A stretch of 42,536 nucleotides of DNA from Nemertoderma westbladi (GCA_032718475.1 JAUCBJ010001524.1:1-42536), one strand, 5' to 3'. Shown: positions 13,001 to 21,510, counted from the stretch's first letter. Numbers and translations are program-made. The notes: generated by a model not told the origin, from the sequence alone.

Positions 13001-14444
13001 GTTTATTCCTTGTGAAACTAAGATACCCCTGGGACTTCCATTACATCTATATCTATCTAAGCCAAGATATGAATTGGAGAGATATGATATATTAATTTCA
13101 AGAAAAATACGCGACTCCTAAATTTGTACACTACCCGGTTAAAAAGTACGCATGTGATGGGATTATTCCTACAATTGCGCCAATAAAAGATAAGTTATTT
13201 TCGGTAAAATAAACTTATCATTCGAGGTTAAGACCCCTAGATCCCTTCCTATAATAAATGTATAATAACAAACACCTCGGAAAAAATACAGCTTGCCAAC
13301 ACATTGTTACTATCAATAATAAGAGATGAATGGCACTTTAGAGTGTGCTGTGCACGTCTCAAAAGGTGATAGTTACTGACTGGTCACAAATCTCTTTGTT
13401 TCATTGCCTGTTCTTTCTCCCTTTGGGACCCTTCTCCCTTTGGGACTTCGCACTCTAAATATTAGATGTCATCTCTTGGCTAGATAGATATATTTATACA
13501 TTATGTAAAAACAATAACAAATACACCAAACAATGTACCGGTAACCGGTATAAAGGTATTGTCCAACATTTCGTCCAACAATCATTTAGGATTACCCCTA
13601 TTGCTTATTTCCAAGGGGGTCCTTTATGTTACATGGTTACAAATACAATATTACTTATTGTATCAAACTAACTTAATCACAAACTAAATTAAACTCAAAC
13701 GAACTTCAACTCAAACTAACTTATATACAAACTTGACACAAATCAAACCAATTCAATTCAAACCAATTTATTTTCCAATGAGTCGTCATACACCCAGTAT
13801 CAACATAACCAACTTAAACTCAAATTAACTTCAACTCAAACGAACTTTATCACGAAGTAAATTAAATACCAACTAACTTATACCAAACTAACTTAATCAC
13901 AAACTTACTTAATCTAACTAACTTAATCGCAAACTTAGTTAATCAAACTAACTTAATCACAAAGTAAAATTAAACACAAACTAACTTAATCACAAACTTA
14001 CTTAATCTAACTAACTTAATCGCAAACTTAGTTAATCAAACTAACTTAATCACAAAGTAAAATTAAACACAAACTAACTTAATCACAAACTTACTTACTC
14101 AAACTAACTTAATCACAAACTTACTTACCCAAACTAATTACTTGAACTCTAACTTACTTAATCACAAACTTACTCACTCAAACGAACTTGAACTCTAACT
14201 TACTTAATCACAAACTAAATTCAACTCAAACTAACATAAACACAAAGTAAAATAACGTATATCAAACTAACTCGAACATATCCTTGTAATGCTGATAAGA
14301 TTCATCTTCTTCCACCGATAACATCATTTTTGACTCTCTCTTCGAAATTCGATCAGCCCGTTTGGCGGCCTTGGCTTCATTGTCACTGCCTGAGCTACTA
14401 CTGCTGCTGCTGCTCCCACCACTGTTAGAACGAGATCGCCCCAT
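931..14444 (-). CDS. Calmodulin-like four-EF-hand protein, complete, four coding exons
   Basis: Coding exons are 14444-14272, 3867-3700, 2472-2328 and 1071-931, joined in phases 2, 2 and 0, giving 208 residues. Residues 1-57 form a Ser-rich then Lys/Arg-rich extension absent from calmodulin. Four EF-hand loops follow: DLNKDESIDINE, DVNEDHRLSREE, DKDGSGTIDTEE (completed across the last intron) and DTDKDGYIKYEE. All have D at position 1 and E at 12, so all four could bind calcium. Loop spacing matches the calmodulin family, and the last junction restores the conserved GTIDTEELQSVLATMGE stretch. The family senses calcium; the target of this member is unknown. The start is the ATG at 14444; upstream sequence is AT-rich with no better start. 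Intron 1 is 10.4 kb and almost wholly satellite plus LINE; introns 2 and 3 are each about 1.2 kb. It is transcribed divergently from DNAL1. Centrin or another calmodulin-like subfamily cannot be excluded. Confidence 0.92.
1072..2327 (-). other. Intron 3 of the EF-hand gene, no other feature
   Basis: AT-rich intron. The open frame at 1443-1628 (plus) shows no motif and is judged chance. No transposon ends, RNA genes or repeats of note were seen. Confidence 0.6.
2328..2472 (-). CDS. EF-hand gene exon 3 (EF-hands 2 and most of 3)
   Basis: The acceptor is TTGACTTCTAG|A and the donor CGGAG|GTTAGG. It encodes the second loop, DVNEDHRLSREE, whose positions 1, 3 and 5 are D, N, D as required, and the third loop up to position 11. 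Joined to exon 2, loop 2 starts exactly 25 residues after the end of loop 1, as in calmodulin, so no exon is missing. A tRNA-derived SINE starts within about 20 bases of the acceptor. Confidence 0.92.
2479..2765 (+). mobile_element. tRNA-derived SINE in intron 2 of the EF-hand gene
   Basis: The head resembles a tRNA gene. A decayed A box lies at about 2491-2501 (TGTTACAATGG). A clear B box, GGTTCGATCCT, is at 2534-2544, within the typical string TCCCGTAGGTCGTGGGTTCG. A tRNA-unrelated body follows to a T-rich tail near 2765 (GCTTTTTACTTTACTTTT). It cannot fold as a complete tRNA, so it is a SINE. It is inserted antisense to the host gene. Both ends are approximate and no target-site duplication was identified. 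Confidence 0.65.
2766..3699 (-). other. Remainder of intron 2 of the EF-hand gene
   Basis: Non-coding sequence. Minor features include repeated CTAACCTCCCCA / CTAAACCTCCCGACC-like motifs around 3455-3520. The open frames here show no recognisable domain. Confidence 0.5.
3700..3867 (-). CDS. EF-hand gene exon 2 (EF-hand 1)
   Basis: The acceptor is TTTAATTATAG|A and the donor AAAAA|GTTAGT. The exon encodes SEKVEQTEEE, then a helix, the first EF loop (D-L-N-K-D-E-S-I-D-I-N-E) and the linker helix ending NIEDMMKK. It enters and leaves in phase 2. The frame runs past the donor into intron sequence, so the longer open frame overstates the exon. Confidence 0.92.
3969..5619. repeat. 38-bp satellite, first segment (~43 monomers)
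   Basis: Head-to-tail 38-bp monomers of the form CTAACTACTTATATTGCATC followed by AAACTAACTT and an 8-base end. Two monomer types alternate irregularly, ending ATATATAA or ATATTAAA. It lies in intron 1 of the EF-hand gene, about 100 bases upstream of exon 2. On the gene's strand each monomer carries two GTTAGT motifs, the same as the donors of exons 1 and 2. It ends where the LINE begins; the same satellite resumes on the other side of the LINE. Confidence 0.97.
5792..8233 (-). pseudogene. LINE reverse transcriptase region, frameshifted
   Basis: The 5' part is open from about 8233 to 6668 and the 3' part, in another frame, from about 6694 to the stop at 5792. Reverse-transcriptase landmarks appear in order: NYRANAICALLLKVFEWLM, the catalytic-Asp block CLLDFTKAFDLVEW, NGVRQGSVCSPILF, then AYADDVLLL (YADD box) in the second frame. 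A single-base loss in a G run near 6668, just before YADD, separates the frames. The C-terminal ~250 residues after YADD are Cys-containing but carry no zinc knuckle that I can define. With the 5' truncation and the insertions, this copy looks inactive. Confidence 0.88.
8234..8845. mobile_element. MITE-like inverted-repeat element, copy 1 (612 bp)
   Basis: The left end reads ACACGTTCGTGGGG, then CACGTAGTCGGCAAGCC through GGGGCATGTC. The right end holds the inverted match GACATGCCCCATTTG through GCCGACTACGTG, then TCTCGCCCCACAT. Terminal inverted repeats are therefore about 55 bp strong within ~75 bp imperfect. A GACAGACGGACAGACAGACG microsatellite lies just inside the right repeat. There is no coding capacity. 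The target-site duplication is short and ambiguous. Confidence 0.8.
8846..8896 (-). pseudogene. 51-bp LINE remnant between two MITE copies
   Basis: On the minus strand these bases read DNVIHRSTIDHFIVSR. This matches the S-x-IDHF-x-VS block near the end of LINE endonucleases and bridges the pieces at 9517 and 8233. It shows that the two flanking MITEs entered one LINE copy at separate sites 51 bases apart. Confidence 0.75.
8897..9516. mobile_element. MITE-like inverted-repeat element, copy 2 (620 bp)
   Basis: Same orientation as copy 1 and offset by 663 bases. It is nearly identical; the 8-base length difference is explained by one extra GACGGACA-type unit in the internal microsatellite. It cuts the LINE endonuclease after DYTYLF. 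Near identity of the copies suggests recent insertion or gene conversion between them. Confidence 0.8.
9517..9836 (-). pseudogene. LINE endonuclease (EEP) fragment
   Basis: Motifs of the exonuclease-endonuclease-phosphatase domain are visible: LLLLNTYFPTDSR and VIWAGDLNADFLR (the GDLNAD block), then DYTYL where the MITE cuts in. The first ~80 residues of the domain are missing at the truncated 5' end. The domain resumes at 8846-8896 (STIDHFIVS block, between the two MITEs) and again at 8233 (SNLSNHSAIYMKF). Confidence 0.85.
9838..12901. repeat. 38-bp satellite, second segment (~80 monomers)
   Basis: The same two monomer types as the segment at 3969-5619, continuing on the far side of the LINE. 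Divergence between monomers is very low: occasional GCATC to TTCATC, GTATC or TACATC changes, and one shortened monomer near 10828. The LINE therefore split one array of at least 120 monomers. It ends at 12901 next to an inverted-repeat element. Confidence 0.97.
12914..13525. mobile_element. Putative inverted-repeat element (~612 bp) in intron 1
   Basis: The left terminus 12914-12939 (TGTATTTGTTATTGTTTTTA plus CATAAT) is the exact reverse complement of 13500-13525. Inside, a second imperfect inverted pair (AAGAGATGA...TAGAGTG near 13322 and 13450) and a short direct duplication (TTCTCCCTTTGGGAC at about 13414-13445) are seen. No coding sequence and no clear target duplication were found. Confidence 0.5.
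13652..14270. repeat. Degenerate AAACTAACTTAATCAC-type repeat next to the exon 1 donor
   Basis: Loose repetition of AAACTAACTTA / AATCACAAACT motifs, diverged and of irregular length, runs up to the exon 1 donor of the EF-hand gene. It includes a near-exact 93-bp tandem duplication (13901-13993 and 13994 to about 14086). On the gene's strand the core is again AAGTTAGTTTG, the core of the 38-bp satellite. I infer it is an older, decayed relative of that satellite. Confidence 0.75.
14272..14444 (-). CDS. EF-hand gene exon 1 (start codon, Ser-rich N-terminus)
   Basis: This exon gives 57 codons plus two bases. It begins MGRSRSNSGG, followed by a run of eight serines (AGC-type codons forming a short trinucleotide repeat), then a basic stretch (KAAKRADRISKRESK) and an acidic one (SVEEDESYQHYKDMF). 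The donor is TTCGA|GTTAGT at 14271-14266. The two leftover bases GA join A of exon 2 to make Glu. The sequence right after the donor, GTTAGTTTGAT, is also found in every 38-bp satellite monomer of the intron. Confidence 0.85.
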
Positions 14445-14576
14445 TAAATTATGTATGAATTATAATTATAATTATAATTTTTTTGTTTGCTTATGTTGGC
14501 TCGAAGTAAGGTACACCGTGAAATAAAGTAGGCCTAATTCAATCAGAATTATTTCAGTAAGGGTATAACCGGTATA

Positions 14577-15194
14577 ACACGTTCGTGGGACCTTCGCGCA
14601 GCACGAGAGCCTAAAATAGAAAGTACATTATACTAATACATATTAGATTTACGAAAACTGCCTTTCCTAAAATATATATGAGTGAAGGCGATGCTATCAG
14701 TTTGTGATAAACTATTTGTAAAAATAGAGATCCATATCAGTTTGCCCGCCCTTACATACTTTAACTGTCATTTGTAAACCTTCTAACTAGGGCTATTTAA
14801 GTTAAGTATGACATTTTTAGTTTTACAATACTCTTCTCCTTCATTAGCCTCGTTGCGCTCGTCCTGTTTTGTCATAAAATAATTTCCCTAAACGGAGACT
14901 AACAACCTTTATAACTATGCAAAGTCTCGAAACTGTTAGAATAACTGCTGATTATTGGCAGATGGATACTCGTATCCACTGCAAACTCGTTGCGTTTCGT
15001 TCGTTTTTGACCAAACTTGAGATTCTTTCTAAACTTTTGCCGGACTACATACGTACCAAGTTTCGTTTAATTTCATCAAGGAATAACCGAGTTATTAGCG
15101 ATCAAAAATTTACGACGACGACAGACGACGACAGGCGACTCGTTAATGGTACCCATATGCTAAGGCTTCGCTCACTTCGTGGCTCGCCCCACAG
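14577..15194. mobile_element. Diverged third copy of the MITE-like family (618 bp)
   Basis: It starts ACACGTTCGTGGGACCTTCG and ends GCTCGCCCCACAG, matching the termini of the two copies inside the LINE, and has almost the same length. A GACGACGACAGACGACGACAG stretch sits where the others have the GACAGACGG microsatellite. The interior is largely different. It occupies the space between the divergent EF-hand and DNAL1 genes. The open frame at 14917-15210 lies inside it and is not a gene. Confidence 0.55.
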
Positions 15195-15462
15195 CAACGT
15201 ATTATTCTAGGCTCACGGATAAATACGCCTGCCTAAAGAATACATTAAGTCTTGCATTCTGCCATTACCCACACAGGTGCCCTTCTAATTTCAGTAACCA
15301 TGGAGTAAGACTCCAGAGTAGTATAATACAGTAATACGGCATATTCGATTTAAATAAATGCCCGTATTTAACGTTGGTCTAATTTTCACTCATAGCAATG
15401 TTGGTTCGCAGTTCAAGTAAATATTACCACTCTAGAGCACCACAGTGAGTGCGGTTGTGAAA

Positions 15463-15704
15463 AAAAAGCAAACAGTCGGTCAAAGCCGGAGTCGACTCGA
15501 AGGTTCCTCTTTACGATAGCTGCTACCCGGAGATAGGGGTGGGCGTGGGCGCTACCTTTTCCCCTTGTTTTGGTCCCAGTAATTCAACCAGTTCTCATAT
15601 CGACCACATGGGATGAAAGGCTGAGAGGAACCAGGCGGGGCTGAACCTACAATCAGTAGGCCTACATTGCAGGCCTGGTGCTCAACCAACTGAGATACCC
15701 TGCG
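15463..15704 (-). mobile_element. tRNA-derived SINE upstream of DNAL1
   Basis: On the minus strand an A box, TATCTCAGTTGG (15697-15686), and a B box, GGTTCAGCCCC (15647-15637), are correctly spaced, preceded by GCAGGG at the 5' end. The acceptor stem cannot close (no matching 3' strand), so this is a SINE head rather than a tRNA gene. The body runs to a T8 run at about 15465-15472 that would end Pol III transcription. Confidence 0.65.
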
Positions 15705-15904
15705 TTTTGGATTTATGTTACATACACAATAAAGTAGTTTAATTAAACTAAATACTGTAAAACTGTAGAATAAAGTAAGTATAATTAACTCTAATAAATG
15801 AAATCTAGAAGTGGCAAGTGGTTGAAAGATATCAACATTGATTCGCCCCCATTACAACAACATGCCAGTTACTCTAGCTAGGAGATCTCAATGAGGAACC
15901 AACC

Positions 15905-15917
15905 GTGTCCTAGCAAC
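15905..15917 (+). promoter_or_regulatory. X-box-like (RFX) site upstream of DNAL1
   Basis: GTGTCCTAGCAAC fits the ciliary X-box pattern GTNRCC-N-RGYAAC with one mismatch in the left half; the right half AGCAAC is perfect. It lies 228 bases before the start codon, within the range where RFX factors bind ciliary gene promoters. The match is short and could be chance. Confidence 0.35.
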
Positions 15918-16144
15918 CATATCAACAATTATCGTTATTGAATAACGCCATGCCTAGAATCTCTCCTACCAATAACAAAACAGGCGAAATTGTAGGCCTA
16001 CACAACGTAGTTTCAAATTATTCAATTAATTCCTTCAGGTTATAGTTTGTTTCTTTCTATACCTCAGTAAATAATTCCGAGTGTTTTTAGTAAACATCGT
16101 GTATTCTGTGTTTATTAACAAACTGTTCAAATTACAAACAAGCC

Positions 16145-16403
16145 ATGAGTAAGGCCACTACAATAAAGGAAGCCCTTGCTCGCTTCGAGGAAAAACACGG
16201 TCAGAAGGCATCCGAATCTACAGAAGTGAAACTCTACGGACAAATTCCGCCGGTCGAGAAAATGGACGCCTCACTGTCCACATTGAGCGCATGTCAGAAA
16301 CTCAGTCTCTCCACCAACGCCATCGAGAAAATTGCAAATTTAAACGGATTGAAAAATCTCACCATTTTATCTTTGGGTCGTAATAATATTAAAAGCTTAA
16401 CAG
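16145..16403 (+). CDS. DNAL1: DNAL1 exon 1
   Basis: 86 codons plus one base, from the start ATG to the donor AACAG|GTATGT. It carries the N-terminal helix and the first two to three leucine-rich repeats. Frame continuation past 16403 is intronic. Confidence 0.95.
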
Positions 16404-17595
16404 GTATGTTACAAACAATACAAGGGTCGTATTATTCGCTTACTGATATTAAAAATAACAATTAATTACTAAAAAATATGACCTTATTAAATGTGTTTAC
16501 AAGAACTGTAAAACAGTTCAGTGTTTCTCCTTTGTAATATATTTATATTGTTCAGTTTTAGTAGAGGTTAACACTGTGTACCGGTACCTGTAGTGTTATA
16601 ACTCAAGTAACGTCTGACCCTGCTTTTCCAAGCACCTTGGTAGATAAATCAGCGGTAATTCTTAAATCTGTGAACTTTTCAATTAATCGAACGATTTAAT
16701 AAATTAAATTAGGTTTGGAACCAGTTGGAGATACATTAAAAGAATTGTGGATTTCGTACAACCTCATTGAAAAGTTGAAGGGGATCGGTGTATTAAAAAA
16801 ACTCGTCACTCTCTATATTGCTAACAATTCGGTTAGTAGATTATTAACTACTGTATATAGCGTAAATCGCTATGACTACTAGACTGTATAATACCGGAGA
16901 CAGGGGGGAGGGGGGACTGGACGCAAATCCCGCCTTGGCGAATTAATATTCCGCCTCAATGTTAAATTATCAATTTAGGGAAAGGAGCAGATTACAGTGG
17001 CACGATATTATAACCAAAACAATAAACTAAACACAATAGAACAGGTTACAGTTTTATTTTTGAGAATAATCAGTTGTTATTTGCGTCAAATTCCCCCTGG
17101 AGAGGGATGCATTTTTATTGCGTCCAGTTTCCCCCCCTATCTGGTATATCGTTACCAAACTGACAGCGAAATATATTAAATGTTTGCTATAATTACATAC
17201 ACACATATATAGTGCTTATTGGTAGAACCAGCATTGATTTATGATTATGATTATAGTGAAATGCACCCTTTATAAACATTGTTTCATCTCGGAGGGAGGC
17301 ATTATCAGGAAACTGTAATAGGGAATCAAGAGACTAAAAATAAATTATTAACCCCAATAATTAACCTTAATTAAGTTTTATTTAGATATTAATTTAAACT
17401 TAACAGGTGAAAGACTTTGGGGAATTCGCGAAACTGAATGACTTGCCGAAATTGGAAGACCTTATATTCGTGGGTAATCCCCTGGAGGTGAAGTATTCCG
17501 AGGAAGGGACCTGGAGGGATGATGCGACAAAGCGGCTACCAAAGCTAAAGAAACTCGATGGACTGCCTATCGTAAAGGATGAGGATGATGACTAG
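16145..17595 (+). CDS. DNAL1: Axonemal dynein light chain 1, complete, three exons
   Basis: Coding exons 16145-16403, 16713-16831 and 17407-17595 join in phases 1 and 0 to give 188 residues, against 190 in human. The family (LC1) binds the motor domain of outer-arm dynein gamma/alpha heavy chain and tunes ciliary beating. Diagnostic sequence includes the N-terminus [17 protein letters not shown], then [34 protein letters not shown] and LSLGRNNIK. The leucine-rich repeats continue in exon 2 ([17 protein letters not shown]), and exon 3 holds VFVGNPL-type [20 protein letters not shown] and an acidic end. The start ATG aligns with the family start. Introns are 309 and 575 bases. The gene is intact with no frameshift. 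It is divergent from the EF-hand gene and convergent with the SPFH-like gene. Confidence 0.97.
16713..16831 (+). CDS. DNAL1: DNAL1 exon 2
   Basis: The acceptor is AAATTAG|GT and the donor ATTCG|GTTAGT. After completing a Gly codon it encodes [20 protein letters not shown] and [19 protein letters not shown], the central leucine-rich repeats. There is no internal start codon at its beginning, so open-frame lists miss it. Confidence 0.95.
17407..17595 (+). CDS. DNAL1: DNAL1 exon 3
   Basis: The acceptor is AACTTAACAG|GTG. It encodes [19 protein letters not shown], the FVGNPLE cap motif, [13 protein letters not shown] and the acidic C-terminus ending KDEDDD, then TAG. An AATAAA lies only 10 bases past the stop (17605-17610); more candidates follow at about 17768-17784. 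Confidence 0.96.
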   Translation: MKDFGEFAKLNDLPKLEDLIFVGNPLEVKYSEEGTWRDDATKRLPKLKKLDGLPIVKDEDDD

Positions 17596-18856
17596 TGTGA
17601 ATCGAATAAACTCAACAACCCATCCCGAGCTCCGTGTATATCCCAAACAATTTACTATTTTATATATTATTAATTATAATTATAAATTATTACAAAGGTA
17701 GGCTATAGTAAACCGCAATTATTTTTTTATTTCGATTTAAGACATCGTGTAATTTAATTATAATTATAAATAAATATAAAATAAACATTTTGGTTTACAT
17801 AATTTCTGTATAAATATAAATGTATTGTGCGGCTTATGTTTTTGGCAGGAAAATGTGAGTTTCTAAAAGCACTCAGGAATTCTATATTAATTATATTAAA
17901 TAATTATAATAGGAATACGACAAACTAAGACGAGTGAACATTCTCTATTATTATTATTACTTGTTATAATAATGGCAAATAAAACATCAAAAAAGTGTAA
18001 TAAGTTTATATATGTATTTTCTTATATTAACGAGCGATCGTTAATGAACAAAGGGTTGTAAACACAAAAAAGTGGATTTCCTTTCTATTTCCTGGGTATA
18101 CTAATTTTGGTCAAAAAATTTGACTTTCTTTTTATTATTTCATCAAGAGCAGAATTTTATGAGGATTTTAAATCTGAAAACGGCTTGGCGAGATCTATTG
18201 TACTTATAAAGCTACTTATAAAGTACTTAAAAAACTTTTATATGTGTAAGTCAGTCTGTCTGATCAAAATATTATATAAAGTCCGACGTAGTCAAAGAAA
18301 GCACCCATCCAACTATAACTTTTGTTACCTTGTTTAAAAATCCATAATTAAAATTCCCCAAGTCAGTTTTAAGATTTTGCAGAATATAGACTGTGGACAC
18401 TAGGGTTGTGTACTAAGGACTGTAGTACTCTTGGTTCTCCTGGTTCTGACTTGATATAGTGGCCAAAACAAACCTCCGGTTTTAAATAATTCTTTAGAAT
18501 ACAACACAAACTCGGCCACGAGCCAAATTATGCAAATAGTTGCATCTCTCGTTATACCGTTGAGCATTTTCATAAGATGTCAGAAACGATGTAGGAAGGT
18601 TATCTCAAGAACTAAGCGAAAACCTCCAATAAAATTATATTAATCTACACATTTTTTTACATATATAGTCACATTTTCATGCTTTTGTCCGGCAATTAAC
18701 GATTTTGCTATATTTTAGCTTTAAGCGACCCCACTAAAATAATTATAAGTATTGTAATCGATTAGATTAAATTAATTAATTACAGTTTATTGCATATTCC
18801 CAATAGCTATTGTTATGCGCTGCTTAGTGTACCAGTATATCAGAAAAACATATAAC

Positions 18857-18950
18857 TAGGGGTGTGCCGGATTTCCGGCCGGGCCGGAATTCCCGCCGGA
18901 TTTTGAGAAAAAAATCAGGTTCCGGCTCCGGCCGGATTTCAATTTCAACG
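18857..18950. mobile_element. Possible DNA-transposon end, CCGG-rich
   Basis: CTAGGGGTGTGCCGGATTTC is followed by nested GGCCGGGCCGG and CCGGCTCCGGCCGG motifs, in a stretch far more GC-rich than its surroundings. YAGGGGTGTG-type starts are common at hAT transposon ends. No matching opposite end was found in the next kilobase, so this may be a fragment. Confidence 0.3.
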
Positions 18951-19867
18951 AATTGTTGACAAAATTTACAATTAATTTAAATTTTCGAAAAAAAACGTCC
19001 AAATAAATTTTCTTTTAAATTCAACCAAATTTAAACATAAGCAAATACAACGGAATACAAAACAATTAGATATTTTCATAGTTTGAATCATATTCATTCA
19101 TATTATGAATGATAAACTCTATAGCAGAGCTATAATTTTATGACTACTGGTATCTACATGCTGAGCTGACTACTTTTTACCAAGATTATTTGTATTTGGT
19201 TGGGCTCAGACTCACTAACACGTGATATATATATTAATTAGTACACGTATGCCCAGCCCATATACTAATTATAACTAGTCAATAATTAAACTCAGAGAGT
19301 ATAAAATAAAAAAAACTAAAATATTAGTCATATACTCACTCAATAAGAGTTTGCAAGTTACTTGTTATAAATGGTTTAAGGAATTATATAGGACTTTGCT
19401 ATACTTAATAAGTGATTAACAAATGCTTGATATACAGGAAAAAAAAGTTACAATGACTGGCCATTATTGACAAATGCTTGCTAAACTGTAAAACAATCGG
19501 TTTTAAACTTATCAAGTTTGAGTAAGTACTCAAGTGACACTACTCGGCTATAGAGAGTACCTCTAGTTTTTTCCCTGGATGTACTGTACGTCCCGATCTG
19601 GCGGACTGCTGATTATTATTGTAAAAATAAATAATATTTAATTTATATACTAATAATGCGGATTATTAGAATGCGGAAATGTTTGAAAGGCAATAAATTT
19701 GAGAGGAGGCTTCAGAAAGGACTTCTTTATAAATTCTGCTATGACAATCAAGGATACTATACCGGTAATACAACAGCTTCAATTTCAATAAAGGCTTCAT
19801 CGACTATTGATACTGTTTCGCCTGGACGAGGAGGATACACTCACGTCGGACAATTGGTTTATCCGAA

Positions 19868-19889
19868 CCCCCCCCCCCCCCCCCCCCCC
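19868..19889 (+). repeat. Homopolymer C22
   Basis: Twenty-two consecutive C bases. The true length may differ, since such runs are error-prone in sequencing and assembly. Confidence 0.9.
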
Positions 19890-20924
19890 TAACTGCAATC
19901 ACAATGGTATAAAACCCAAGTGTAACATTTTGTCCAAAAAAATGTTCACTTTACATTTTCACAGTATCACAGTTAGTAAATGTTACACGTGTACAAAAAG
20001 TGGTGAAAACTTATTTTAAGCATGGACGTATATATTTCAACGAACCATACTGACTACTTGAACATACTAACATACTTTTAATTCGATTAAAAAATTATCC
20101 AGCTTTCATAAAGGCTATCTCACCGACGCTATCTCCATTTAGTTGAGATAGAGAGCCAAACCAACTCGAACTTATGCGTGGAAAACGTAAAAATTACGAC
20201 TTTGTTTTTTTTAAAACAAAACTTTCAAACTGTACCCAGATTTATCTAGAACAATAATTTGAAAACATATTTTAGTGATTTTCCGTACGATCTGTGATTT
20301 AATTCTAATTAAATAATTGTACAACATAATTTTTTATGATACAATCTAAAAGTTAAATTATGAGTTTGATTAATATAGAATACTGATAAAATTATATCAC
20401 ACACAGCACCTTTTAAGCACTTTGAAGTAGGCCTAGAACAGAAACATTCTGCATTAACAACTTTCAATTAATAATTGAAATAATACTTCGAATCAATATA
20501 AAAAATAATTCAATATACTGGCCATCATAATTTATTATGAAAGGCGAATAATTAAAAATATAATTACAAATATAAAAAATTTTCACAAATTAATCTAGCA
20601 CATTTCTTAATTAATGTGGCATAATACACATTGTCAAATTTCAATTAACCAACGTACCTTGTTTAACTAACAAACTATTATTATTTCTGAGTTCTGACAC
20701 ATTTTTACTGACACATTAAACTTCTAGATGAACGACATACTGTATAGAATAATAATTTAATATTGACATTTCCTGAGAACAAGTTATATATGACAACGTT
20801 AAAAGTTATATAGAAAGTAAAACGTATATAAAAATGTTGAAGTTCCATTTATTCCAGAACATCTACAAATAATTCAAATAATTGCTAAGGTGGCATTGAT
20901 GCAAGTAATAGTGAATACATCACT

Positions 20925-20975
20925 ATATATATATATATAGTATATATATATTATATATTATATATATATATATAA
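20925..20975. repeat. TA-dinucleotide tract with palindromes
   Basis: A run of TATATA interrupted by single bases (TAGTATAT, TTATATATTATAT), able to form cruciform or hairpin structures. It lies about 175 bases beyond the stop of the SPFH-like gene, in its probable 3' UTR or flank. Confidence 0.9.
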
Positions 20976-21149
20976 GAATTTATACATCAAAATATGATGA
21001 ACATGTCAACCGTGTGAATTTTTATACAACTTTTAGGTATTTATGTAACATTTGATAATTTTTAAACACTTATGCGAAGAAAATATTTCTTTATAATACA
21101 TTTAGGAATTCATATAACTTTTGATAATTTTTAACATGTGGGCAATAAT

Positions 21150-21510
21150 TTAAACTTGTAGATGTAGTTGTACTTTTCCTTCATCATCCCCTGTGTCGAC
21201 CTTAACATGCTTGTCCGGTACTTTGTGTTGGGCTACCAGCACTTGAGTAAGATCAATCTCCAATCCCTTCATCCTCTCCAGTCGACCCACCTGGGTTTCA
21301 ACCTTCTTCCTTTCGTACTCAATCTCGGCCTCGTGCCGTTCCCTTTCCTGTCGTAGTTTCTCATCGTGCGTTTGCCTCTCCATCTCCCGGGCGTGCTGAT
21401 GATCTGCCAACTCCAGCTGACGCTTCCGATCAGATCGCTCCTCCGATTTCTCCAGCTGGAAATCGAGATGGCGTTGTCGTTGAATTTCAGTCTCAGTTTG
21501 TAGTCGCAGC
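21150..21510 (-). CDS. SPFH-like gene, terminal exon C (coiled coil, stop)
   Basis: Acceptor TTATATTTAG|G, then 119 codons and TAA. It opens LRLQTETEIQRQRHLDFQLE and continues with charged heptad-like sequence to about residue 85 (RLERMKGLEIDLTQVLVAQ), ending KVQLHLQV. The open frame beginning at 21410 is only the 3' two thirds of this exon. Confidence 0.82.

Larger units (their letters stand above)
17596..21149. other. Intergenic region between converging genes
   Basis: AT-rich sequence holding the 3' flanks of DNAL1 (left) and the SPFH-like gene (right). I see no exon. Items inside are a CCGG-rich repeat end near 18857, a 22-base C run at 19868-19889 and a TA-rich palindromic tract at about 20925-20975. 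The open frames at 18107, 19656 and 19807 have no domain; the last two read through the C run as polyproline and are judged spurious. Confidence 0.6.

Noticed and set aside
14917-15210. Open frame of 97 residues
   Set aside because: It lies wholly inside the diverged MITE copy and translates its GACGAC-type microsatellite.
15637-15704. A functional tRNA gene
   Set aside because: A and B boxes are present but the acceptor stem cannot pair, and a SINE body with a T tail follows.
19656-20019. Small proline-rich proteins
   Set aside because: The proline run is just the C22 homopolymer; two overlapping frames show it and no homology is visible.
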